Shown here piece after piece: positions 32,233-39,646 of a stretch of DNA of 64,000 nt. Position 1 is the stretch's first letter; the number at the start of each line of letters is the position of its first letter. Made by a program: the position numbers and the translations under genes. This stretch comes from Isosphaera sp. (GTDB lineage: Bacteria > Planctomycetota > Planctomycetia > Gemmatales > Gemmataceae). The notes under the pieces were generated by a model. It was not told where the DNA came from and searched no databases. It saw only the letters and a list, made by a program, of their open reading frames with translations. The stretch spans positions 16,420 to 80,419 of the forward strand of contig PNKH01000019.1 of NCBI GenBank assembly GCA_013822345.1, read 5' to 3'.

Positions 32233-33533
32233 GGGACCTCCGGTCGCTCCCGCTCCCGGCTCGCCTGCCGCTCCTCCAGCACCCAGTAGGCGACGCCCAC
32301 GGCGAGGGTCGCGGCGGACAGCCAGAACAGTACGTCGAGCAGCGGGCCGAACCCGTACGCCTTCACCAGCCGGCCGGCCACCTCCCCGGTGACCACCGCC
32401 CCGCACAGATACCCGGCGGCGTCGATCACCCCGGCGGCCGCCGCGCCGGCCCGCTGCCCGCCGAGGTTCAGGGCGAGCACCCCGGAGCAGAACGTGTACG
32501 GCCCCATGACGAACAGGGCCACCCCGGCGATCAGGGCCAGGGCCAGCCCGGCCCGGCCGTGCAGGTCGGCCCGGGCGAACGCCCACAGGCAGGCGGTGGT
32601 GAGGGCCAGGAGCGGGACGATCAGCCGGCCGAACCGCCCGCGGAGCCGGTCCGCCCCCCACCCGGCGGCCAGGCAGGCGACCGCCCCGCACAGCGGGAAC
32701 AGGGCGGCGAGCAGCCCGACGTCGTCCCGGTGGAGGCCGACGCCTACCTCCAGGTACCGCGGGGTCCAGGCGTTGAACGTCTCGCGGATCGCGGTCAGCC
32801 CCATGTTCATGGTGCACACCAGCCAGAACATCGGGGACGCGAACAGCGGGCCGAGCAGCCGCCGCAGCGACACCCGCCCGCGGCCGTCGTCGCCGACCCC
32901 GAACACGTTCCGCGGCGGCGGCGGCGGCTCCGGCAGCCCGACCGCCCGGGGCGTGTCGCGGAGCACCAGGGCGCACCCGGCGGCGATCACCAGGAGGGTG
33001 CCGGCGGCGACCAGGAACAGGTCGCGCCACCCGACCCCGGCCTTGGTGAGCGCCCCGAGGTACGCCTGGGCGGCGGCCGCCCCGAACAGGTAGCTGAGCG
33101 ACAGCACCGCCATGACGGTCGCCAGCCGGGCGGGGGTGAACCACCGCCCGGCGACCCGGACCAGCGCCCCCCACCCCATCGACTGGACGAACCGGTTCGC
33201 GGCCCACAGCACGAGCATGGCGGTCGTCCCGGCGGTCAGGCCGAACGCAGCGACGCACCCGGCCGACAGGACCATGCCGAGGACGAACATGGCCCGCCCG
33301 CCGGCGTACTCGGTGAGGACGCCGTTGAGCAGCTTGCCGGCCGCGTACAGGTAGATGCCGGCGGCGAGGAGGCGGCCGTAGGCGACCTCGTCGACGCCGG
33401 AGTCGGGGTCGTTCATCATCCCGGTGGAGGCGACCGGGAGGACGGTGCGGCAGACGTAGTACCCGGCGTACCCGGCGAACAGGGCGGCGACGGTGGCGCC
33501 CTGCCAGCGGCGGAGGCGGGCGTCGTCGGGCAC
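32229..33533 (-). CDS. MFS transporter, organophosphate:phosphate antiporter-like
   Basis: This 434-residue inner-membrane protein has 12 predicted helices. The N-terminal FAGYAGYYVCRTVLPVAST is the GlpT/UhpT-type first helix with a conserved Arg. RFVQSMGWGALVRVAGRWF, ATVMAVLSLSYLFGAAAAQAYLG and NAWTPRYLEVGVGL also fit the phosphoglycerate/glycerol-phosphate antiporter branch. The substrate is therefore probably an anionic phosphorylated metabolite. Its stop overlaps the start of the alcohol dehydrogenase gene, so uptake and oxidation of one compound is a reasonable guess. Confidence 0.9.
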   Translation of the reverse strand: MPDDARLRRWQGATVAALFAGYAGYYVCRTVLPVASTGMMNDPDSGVDEVAYGRLLAAGIYLYAAGKLLNGVLTEYAGGRAMFVLGMVLSAGCVAAFGLTAGTTAMLVLWAANRFVQSMGWGALVRVAGRWFTPARLATVMAVLSLSYLFGAAAAQAYLGALTKAGVGWRDLFLVAAGTLLVIAAGCALVLRDTPRAVGLPEPPPPPRNVFGVGDDGRGRVSLRRLLGPLFASPMFWLVCTMNMGLTAIRETFNAWTPRYLEVGVGLHRDDVGLLAALFPLCGAVACLAAGWGADRLRGRFGRLIVPLLALTTACLWAFARADLHGRAGLALALIAGVALFVMGPYTFCSGVLALNLGGQRAGAAAAGVIDAAGYLCGAVVTGEVAGRLVKAYGFGPLLDVLFWLSAATLAVGVAYWVLEERQASRERERPEVP

Positions 33534-33617
33534 GGGGCGGCTCCGGGCGGGGGAGGGGCGGTCCCGGTAGGGATACGCGGCGGCCCGGGCGGCGGGGTGA
33601 AGATCGGGTTAAGGGGA

Positions 33618-34013
33618 TCACCCGCCCGGCAGGAGCGTCTGGTCGGCGGCCGGGGAGGCGGTGCCGTTCGCCCCGGCGGGGGTGACCGGGACGCGGCAGG
33701 AGAACCCGCCGTCCGGGTAGATCTGGACGTCGGCGGCCGGGACGGCCCGCCCGCCCCCGGCCGGGCGGACCGTGACCCCGAGCCGGGCGACGGCCGCCTC
33801 CGCCTGGTCGAGGAAGCTGAACGACTGCTGCCCGACCACCTCCGCGAAGAACCGGAAGACCGGCTCCACCGCGGGGTAGTCCGGGCCCGGCGTGAAGTCG
33901 CCCACGAACAGCCCGTCCTCGCGCCGCCCGACGGCGACCCGGCCGAGGTCCCGGCCGGCGGCGTCGGACAGGTGCAGGTCGGTCGCGGCGGCGAGCGGCG
34001 TCATGGTCAGCAC
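33618..34013 (-). CDS. Hypothetical protein
   Basis: This 131-residue soluble protein (MLTMTPLAAATDLHLSDAAG; a second possible start is 9 bases downstream) has beta-rich N-terminal strands (LGRVAVGRREDGLFVGDFTP), a central aromatic segment (PVFRFFAEVVGQQSFSFLDQ) and a Gly/Ala-rich C-terminus with YPDGGFSCRVPVTP. No family is recognised. It overlaps the 3' end of the gene before it in a different frame, so a frameshift or very short overlap affects the boundary. Confidence 0.6.
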   Translation of the reverse strand: MLTMTPLAAATDLHLSDAAGRDLGRVAVGRREDGLFVGDFTPGPDYPAVEPVFRFFAEVVGQQSFSFLDQAEAAVARLGVTVRPAGGGRAVPAADVQIYPDGGFSCRVPVTPAGANGTASPAADQTLLPGG

Positions 34014-34377
34014 CCGTGGTGGTCCGGAAGGCGGTAGACAGCCGGGCGAGGTCCGCGTCGGTGAACCCGGCGGCCCCGGCCGGGTGGACGATCCGGGCGT
34101 GGTTCGGCAGCTTGCGGGTGGGGTTCTCGATCACGTCGAACCCGGCCGCCCGGATGTCCGCCACGGTCGCCGACCCGACCGTGCCGGCGATCGCCTGCCA
34201 CTTCTGCGACGGGAACACGGCCCGCATCTGGGCCGCGGCCGCCTCAGGGGTCCCGCAGGAGAGCACCGACAGCCCCGGCGGGGTGGCGGCCGCGTCGAGC
34301 GAGCTGAGCCGCAGACCCGGCACGGTCGCGCCGCCCACCCGGTGGACGACCGCGTCGTCCGGTAGAGGTATTGTCAC
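34007..34377 (-). CDS. Hypothetical protein, 3' end uncertain (possible frameshift)
   Basis: A GTG start 8 bases after GGGAGG leads into about 120 residues with normal codon use: VPGLRLSSLDAAATPPGLSV, AAAQMRAVFPSQKWQAIAGT, IRAAGFDVIENPTRKLPNHA, GAAGFTDADLARLSTAF. No family is recognised. The frame does not stop where the next gene starts; it remains open far downstream through a segment that is only the shadow of other genes. A TGA in a neighbouring frame near 34006-34010, just at the next gene's start, is the likely original end. This suggests a small indel or sequencing error near 34015-34025, or a longer overlapping C-terminus. Confidence 0.5.
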
Positions 34378-34409
34378 CGGTCGGGCCTCCCGGGTTCAAC
34401 CGCGATCGG

Positions 34410-35654
34410 TCAGAACCGCAGGCCCATCCCCTTCAGCCGGGACACCGTCTCGGCCATCAGTGCGTCCTCCTCGGCCTCGTCGGCCGCCAGGTACGTCACC
34501 GAGAACCGCAGGTACGCCCCGGCGTCGTCCCACGGCACACAGCACACGCTCTGGTCGTGGATCAGGTACTGACTCGCCTCCTCCGCGTTGGCGAAGGTGC
34601 GGTCGCCGGCCGCCTTCGGGGCCGCCGCGTACAGGAAGTACGTCCCGCCCGGCATCGCACAGCGGAACCCGACCTGCTTCAGCGCCGCCACCAGCTTCTC
34701 CAGCCGGCGGCGGTACTTCGCCCGCACCTGCACCGGGATCTCGGGCGCCCGCAGCGCCGCCGCCGCCGCGTGCTGGATCGCCATGAACTGCCCGCTGTCG
34801 CTGTTGTCCTTCACGTCGGCGTAGGCCTGGACGATCTTCGGGTGCCCGCACACCCACCCGAGCCGCCAGCCGATCATGTTGAACCCCTTCGACATCGAGT
34901 GCACCTCGACGCCGACCTCCTTCGCCCCGTCGACCTGCAGGAAGCTGAGCGGCTCGGCCGCGTAGCTCAGGAGGATGTGGGCCGCGTCTTGCACCACCAC
35001 CACGCGGTTCTTGTGCGCGAACTCGATGACGCGCCGGTAGAAGTCGCGGGTGGCGACCGCCCCGGTCGGCGAGTTCGGGTAGTTGATCACCAGCAGCTTC
35101 GCCCGCTCCTTCACGTCCGCCGGGATGCCGTCCAGGTCCGGGAAGAAACCGTTCGCTTCGAGGAGCGGGAGCCGGTGGACCTGGCCGCCGAGGTAGCGCG
35201 TCCAGGTGCCGGCGACCGGGTAGCCCGGGACGGTCATCAGGGTCACGTCCCCGGGGTTGACGAACACCGCCGGGAGCATGGCGTAGGCCGGCTTACTCCC
35301 GATGCAGTGACACACCTCCGTCACCGGGTCGAGGGCGACGCCGAACTGCCGCCGCATGAACTCGGCGGCCGCGTCCTTGTAGTTCTGGACGCCGTTGTCC
35401 GCGTACCCGCGGTTCTCGACCTTGTCCGCCTCCCGGGCGAGGGCCAGGCGGACCGCCGGGTCGGCCATGTCGTCGTTCTCCCCGATCCCGAAGTCGAGGA
35501 GCTTGCGCCCGGGGTGGTCGGCGAGGGCCTTCCGCTTCGCCCGCTTGATCTTCTCGAACTTGTAGATGTCGGTCGACTTGCCGTAGGCGGCCCCGCCGAT
35601 CCGGTCGGCGAAGAGGGTCTGGAACCAGGGGTCGGCGGGTGCGGACGCGGACAT
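34410..35654 (-). CDS. dapL: LL-diaminopimelate aminotransferase
   Basis: This 414-residue fold-type I PLP enzyme converts tetrahydrodipicolinate to LL-diaminopimelate in one step. Evidence: FGIGENDDMADPAVRLALA (usually DPxDMP-like), CIGSKPAYAMLPAVFVNPGD, NYPNSPTGAVATRDFYRRVI, HSMSKGFNMIGWRLGWVCG with the PLP lysine, and C-terminal YLRFSVTYLA. The DapL route is known from planctomycetes, chlamydiae, cyanobacteria and plants. The product feeds lysine and peptidoglycan synthesis. No other dap gene is nearby. Confidence 0.93.
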   Translation of the reverse strand: MSASAPADPWFQTLFADRIGGAAYGKSTDIYKFEKIKRAKRKALADHPGRKLLDFGIGENDDMADPAVRLALAREADKVENRGYADNGVQNYKDAAAEFMRRQFGVALDPVTEVCHCIGSKPAYAMLPAVFVNPGDVTLMTVPGYPVAGTWTRYLGGQVHRLPLLEANGFFPDLDGIPADVKERAKLLVINYPNSPTGAVATRDFYRRVIEFAHKNRVVVVQDAAHILLSYAAEPLSFLQVDGAKEVGVEVHSMSKGFNMIGWRLGWVCGHPKIVQAYADVKDNSDSGQFMAIQHAAAAALRAPEIPVQVRAKYRRRLEKLVAALKQVGFRCAMPGGTYFLYAAAPKAAGDRTFANAEEASQYLIHDQSVCCVPWDDAGAYLRFSVTYLAADEAEEDALMAETVSRLKGMGLRF

Positions 35655-35725
35655 GCCGGGACTCCGTGCGGGGACGAATCCCGGTGTTGTAGCGGCGGGG
35701 GGGGCACGGGTCAGCCGCGGGCGGG

Positions 35726-36616
35726 TCACCGGCCGGCCAACTTGATGGCGAAGAACTGGTAGGCGGTCCGCTGCCAGACCGGAACGACCTTGGTGTCCGC
35801 GGCGACTAGGGCGGCGGTGCTTCCATTGCCCGCGTTGGCGATCATCGTCGTCGGCCAGTCCCCGCCGCCGGCCGGGGCCACGGCGAACACGTGCCCGTGG
35901 GTGTACTCCGCGTGATCCTGGAGCTTCTGGTTCTTCGGGCTGGCGGCCTTCGCGGCGGCCAGCGCCTTGTTCAGCTCGTCTGACGAGGTCACCCCGATCA
36001 CCAGGTATCCATCCGCGGCGAGTTGGTTCGCCCGCTCGACCGCGGACGCCGCCGGCCCGTCCTTGCCCGCTGGCCGGGCGTCGACCCGCTCCCACCCGTC
36101 CTCCCCCGCCGTCGTGTTGAAGTACCCCCACAGTTCGTCCGCCTTCCGGCCGGCGAGCCCGGGCGCCTTGGCGGCCGCCCCGATGTCCCGGACCAGGAAG
36201 TTGCACCGGTCGGTCTTCTTCTCCAGCCCGGCCAGGATCGGCCCCCACACCCGCCGGGCCTTCGGCGGCAGATCCTCGACCCGGCTGAGCCGGGGGGCGC
36301 CGGTGATCTGGACGTACTTGACCCACGTCCAGCCCTGCACCTTCGGGTCCTTGCCGTCGCCGTGGGCAACCCGGTTGGAGGCCAACTTGGCGTCCGCGGC
36401 CGCCCGTGCGGCGGCGAAGGTCTTGTAGGTGGACAACGACCCCATGCTCGGCTTCTCGTCGTCCCGCAGTGCCCAGTCGACGGACCACTCGTAGGACGGC
36501 ACCTTGCCGTCCTCGGGCTCCGGCAGGGGGAGGGCCACGACGCGGACATCCGCGGGCGCGGGCGCGGGCGGCGGTGCGGCCGCGGCCGCCAGGACCACCA
36601 CGATGTGCCGGACCAT
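35726..36616 (-). CDS. Secreted hypothetical protein
   Basis: This 296-residue protein starts 6 bases after GGAGG, with a signal peptide (MVRHIVVVLAAAAAPPPAPA). The mature part has charged helices and a possible domain in the second half: RANQLAADGYLVIGVTSSDE, then DHAEYTHGHVFAVAPAGGGD and VPVWQRTAYQFFAIKL. The His-rich HAEYTHGH segment could bind a metal or be catalytic. The sequence does not match a family I can name. It is divergent from the secreted-protein genes beginning at 36839. Confidence 0.7.
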   Translation of the reverse strand: MVRHIVVVLAAAAAPPPAPAPADVRVVALPLPEPEDGKVPSYEWSVDWALRDDEKPSMGSLSTYKTFAAARAAADAKLASNRVAHGDGKDPKVQGWTWVKYVQITGAPRLSRVEDLPPKARRVWGPILAGLEKKTDRCNFLVRDIGAAAKAPGLAGRKADELWGYFNTTAGEDGWERVDARPAGKDGPAASAVERANQLAADGYLVIGVTSSDELNKALAAAKAASPKNQKLQDHAEYTHGHVFAVAPAGGGDWPTTMIANAGNGSTAALVAADTKVVPVWQRTAYQFFAIKLAGR

Positions 36617-36838
36617 TCGTGCCTCCGGAACGAGGGGCCGCCGCCCGGGGCGGCGCGAGCATTCTACCAGGGGCCGGGCCGGAGTGTCACGGGTCAGGAT
36701 GCGTACCGGTTCAGACATACGGGCGGTTTTTGCTTGACACGATTGCGGCGATCGCAACGATGCGGGGTTATGGATGGGATGGGTAGGTTACGGACGGCCG
36801 GTTCCCCGTCGTTGCCCCGAGCACTCGGAGGTGTCGAG

Positions 36839-37165
36839 ATGAGGAGCAACCGCCAGCCCGCCGTGCTCGCCCTGGTCGTGGCGGCCGGTTTGGCCGCGGC
36901 CGCGGACGCCCAGGCCTGCCAGCTGTTCCGCCGCCGCGCCCAGTCGTGCCAGCCGGTGCACTGCCAGCCGATGCCGCCCTGCCAACCGATGGTGTACGGC
37001 CCGCCGGTGCCGTACTGCGTCCCCGCCCCGCCGCACCACCAGGATCCGTCCAACCCGAACAACCCGGCGACCCCGAAGGACCCCCAGGCGTTGCCGAAGC
37101 TGGACGACCTCCCGCCGGAGCCGCCCAAGATCATCCGCCCGGACATCCTGAAGGAGAAGAAGTGA
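36839..37165 (+). CDS. Small secreted Cys/Pro-rich protein
   Basis: This 108-residue protein starts 8 bases after CGGAG, with a signal peptide (LALVVAAGLAAAADAQA). The mature N-terminus is Cys/Gln/Pro-rich (QACQLFRRRAQSCQPVHCQP, PPCQPM, VPYCVPAPP: five cysteines), followed by an Asn/Pro linker and a basic end (KIIRPDILKEKK). Similar small CQP-rich exported proteins occur in planctomycetes and may be cross-linked through disulfides in the envelope. It heads a run of three exported-protein genes on the plus strand. Confidence 0.7.
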   Translation: MRSNRQPAVLALVVAAGLAAAADAQACQLFRRRAQSCQPVHCQPMPPCQPMVYGPPVPYCVPAPPHHQDPSNPNNPATPKDPQALPKLDDLPPEPPKIIRPDILKEKK

Positions 37166-37223
37166 CAGCCCAGGCCGGCGGTCGCCCGACCCCGGTCTGT
37201 CCCCAACCCGTCAGGAGGAACCC

Positions 37224-38330
37224 GTGAAAGCGCCCGTCCTCTTCCTCGCCGGCGCGGCCGTCCTGCTGCACGTGTCGGCCGGCCGGACTCAGCACAAGGC
37301 CCGGCCCAGTGACCAGATCGCCCGCGACTACAACACCGACGCGATGAAGCTCCAGGACGAGCTTTACGCACTGCGGACGAAGCTCAACAACCCCAACCTG
37401 AGCAGTTCCGAGGCGAACGCCGTTGTCGAGGAGATGAGCCGTCTCCAGAAGAGGGCGGACAACTCGTGGGCCGCGACACAGAAGGAGATCAACGAGTCGT
37501 TCAGCTACAAGCGGCAGGAGATGAACGCGTTCAACCAGGAGACCAAGAAGATGGCGTTCGAGTCGGCCGTCGCCGGCTCCCGGATCGACCTGCTGAACAA
37601 CGTCGGCAAGTATCCGGAGAAGGCCGAGTTCGAGAAGAACAAGGACGCCCTGAGCAAGGCCTGGGAGCAGACCTACGGGTCCCGGCTCCAGCCGTTCGGG
37701 AAGGAGTTCGCCGAGAGCCGGGACGCCTACTTCAAGTCGATGAAGGAGAAGTACGGGCTCGACTTCGAGAAGGACGGGTACGCCCGGATCGGGACGTACA
37801 ACCCGTACACCGGGGAGGTGTATTACAAGTACTACGGGAAGGACGGGAAGCTCGAGGTCCTGCAGTGGGAGAACGACGCCAAGGGGTGGGAGAAGTACCG
37901 GGAGGACTCGCAGACGTACTGGCGGCGGCGGCGGGACGAGAAGGAGGCACTGGAGAAGGACGCCGCCCAGTTGACGAAGGACGGGGCCGCGGTAAAGGCC
38001 ACCCAGAAGACCCTGTCGGGCACCCTGACCACACTCGAGATCGCGACGAAGCGGGTGAACTTCGCCGGTGGCTGGAGCGGCCGGGATAACCTCGGTAACT
38101 CGGTCCGGCTGACCCTGAACCCCGCCGGCTCGATGACCTACTCCTTCACGGAGAGGGGCAGGACGTACTCGTCGGGGGGGAGTTGGTCTCAGGCAGGCCG
38201 GCAGATCACGGCCCGGACCAGCGATGGGGCGTGGACGTTGAAGAGCACCATCACCGAGGAGTTCAAGTTAGAGTTCGACGCGATCCGCGGGTCCGACGGT
38301 GAGACCTTCCGTGACTACCTCAACCGCTGA
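37224..38330 (+). CDS. Secreted coiled-coil protein with C-terminal lipocalin-like beta domain
   Basis: This 368-residue protein begins 6 bases after AGGAGGA, with a short signal peptide (MKAPVLFLAGAAVLLHVSAG). About residues 30-260 are highly charged helices (QDELYALRTKLNNPN, EEMSRLQKRADNSWAATQKE, EKEALEKDAAQL). The last 90 residues are beta-rich (FAGGWSGRDNLGNSVRLTLN, GSMTYSFTERGRTYSSGGSW, AWTLKSTITEEFKLEF), a pattern reminiscent of small lipocalin-type domains. No family is recognised. It lies 59 bases after the Cys/Pro-rich gene and 105 before the M23 peptidase; the three may form one envelope-related operon. Confidence 0.75.
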   Translation: MKAPVLFLAGAAVLLHVSAGRTQHKARPSDQIARDYNTDAMKLQDELYALRTKLNNPNLSSSEANAVVEEMSRLQKRADNSWAATQKEINESFSYKRQEMNAFNQETKKMAFESAVAGSRIDLLNNVGKYPEKAEFEKNKDALSKAWEQTYGSRLQPFGKEFAESRDAYFKSMKEKYGLDFEKDGYARIGTYNPYTGEVYYKYYGKDGKLEVLQWENDAKGWEKYREDSQTYWRRRRDEKEALEKDAAQLTKDGAAVKATQKTLSGTLTTLEIATKRVNFAGGWSGRDNLGNSVRLTLNPAGSMTYSFTERGRTYSSGGSWSQAGRQITARTSDGAWTLKSTITEEFKLEFDAIRGSDGETFRDYLNR

Positions 38331-38434
38331 CCCGACGCGTGACACTTCGTCCGGCCCGGGGAGCGTTCGAGCGCCCCGGGCCGTCTGGACCCGCGACCCC
38401 ATCGCCCGTGGGTCGGGAACCCGGAGGTAATACC

Positions 38435-39253
38435 ATGCGACCACGCGGCCACATTCCGTTGGGTGGGCGGCTGTCCGGGGTGGTGCTGGCGTTCGCGGTG
38501 ATCCCCCTCGCCGCCCAGCAACCGCCGCCCGCTAAGAAATCGGAGTTCGAGTCGCCAGCGGTCGAGGACTTCAAGAAGTACCTGGCGACCGGTGGGATCG
38601 ACCGCCGGCCGCGGGCCGCCCCGGACACCTTCCTCCCGCCCGGCAACCGCCGGACGTCGGAGCCGGGGGCCGTCCGGGTGTACAAGAAGGACGAAGACGG
38701 GAAGAAACTCGACCCGCAGCCGAAGGGGTTCCCGCACACCGTCGACCCGGCCGAGTACAAGCCGGCCGAGGACGAGTTCGTCCGGGTCCACGAGGGGATC
38801 GACTACTCCAGCAGGGACGCCAAGGGGGTGGTCCGGCCGCTCGACTTCAAGGCCGGGGTGTACGGGAAGGTGACCGGCGTCGGGACCGGGGACGCCCTCG
38901 GCCGGATCACGGTCGAGGTCGACGAGCGTGGGAACCGGGTGGAGTACCTGCACACCTCCAAGACGTTCGTCAAGGTCGGCGACCCGGTGAAGCCGGACAC
39001 CCCGCTCGGGATGACCGGGGACACCGGGGCGGGCGGGCAGATCCACCTCCACGTCCAGGCCCGGAACAAGGACAACAAGGCGATTAACCCGGACGAGGTG
39101 GTGGTGTACGCCAGGAAGCCGCCGGCCGACCGGAAGGTGGCCGAGTTCTTCGTGCCGTTGAAGTGGCGGGAAGGGCTCACCCCGGCGTCGGCCGACCGCC
39201 CGCCGCCGGCACCGCCGACCCCGACCCCGGATGCGCCTCCGAAACTCCCCTGA
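38435..39253 (+). CDS. Secreted M23 family (LytM-like) metallopeptidase
   Basis: This 272-residue protein starts after CGGAGGT, with a hydrophobic N-terminal signal (LSGVVLAFAVIPLAAQ). The C-terminal half is an M23 fold: VHEGIDYSS gives His-X-Gly-X-Asp, VYGKVTGVG the second strand, VEYLHTSKTFVKVGDPVKPD and LGMTGDTGAGGQIHLHVQ the final His-X-His. These are the zinc ligands of lysostaphin/LytM enzymes that cut peptidoglycan cross-links. A Pro-rich tail follows. It could process the thin planctomycete wall, but some M23 proteins are enzymatically dead activators. Confidence 0.85.
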   Translation: MRPRGHIPLGGRLSGVVLAFAVIPLAAQQPPPAKKSEFESPAVEDFKKYLATGGIDRRPRAAPDTFLPPGNRRTSEPGAVRVYKKDEDGKKLDPQPKGFPHTVDPAEYKPAEDEFVRVHEGIDYSSRDAKGVVRPLDFKAGVYGKVTGVGTGDALGRITVEVDERGNRVEYLHTSKTFVKVGDPVKPDTPLGMTGDTGAGGQIHLHVQARNKDNKAINPDEVVVYARKPPADRKVAEFFVPLKWREGLTPASADRPPPAPPTPTPDAPPKLP

Positions 39254-39269
39254 TCGGGGGACCGGGTGC

Positions 39270-39554
39270 TCAGAACCACCCGGACGCGGCCCCGGGCGGG
39301 CGGACCGGGTTGCCGTCCGGCGACGTCGACACCGCCAGCAGCCGGCCGTCCGGGCCGTAGCTCCGCAGGGTGAACCCGCGCCCGGTCCGCACCCGGGCGA
39401 TCAGCACCACCGGGACCGGCCGCCCGTCGCGGCCGGCCGCGAACCGCGCCCACTCCGGCAGGGCGTCGGCCGACTGCACCGTTTCCGTCCCGTCGGGCGC
39501 GACCACGGTGACGCGGCCGGGGTGGTTGGGCGGGGAGGGGTGGGCCGGGGGCAT
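39270..39554 (-). CDS. Small hypothetical beta-rich protein
   Basis: This 94-residue protein starts at the ATG of MPPAHPSPPNHPGRV. After a Pro-rich start it has short strands (VTVVAPDGTETVQSA, VPVVLIARVRTGRGFTLRSY, GRLLAVSTSPDG). No family is recognised. It lies 16 bases from the convergent M23 peptidase stop. Typical GC3 bias supports coding; length and composition allow no functional call. Confidence 0.55.
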   Translation of the reverse strand: MPPAHPSPPNHPGRVTVVAPDGTETVQSADALPEWARFAAGRDGRPVPVVLIARVRTGRGFTLRSYGPDGRLLAVSTSPDGNPVRPPGAASGWF

Positions 39555-39646
39555 GGGCAAGGTTCCGTTCGGGTCGCCCCGGCCGCTCCGCCGCCGGGTA
39601 CGCGGCTGGAACGCACCGGTGCACACCCCTTGCGCGGCCGCCGGGG

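Noticed and set aside
36734..36771. TTGACA followed by an imperfect palindrome TTGCGGCGATCGCAA upstream of the 36839 gene, as a promoter with operator
   Set aside because: There is no matching -10 hexamer at 16-18 bases spacing, and the only TTAT-like match is about 26 bases away. It may be chance.
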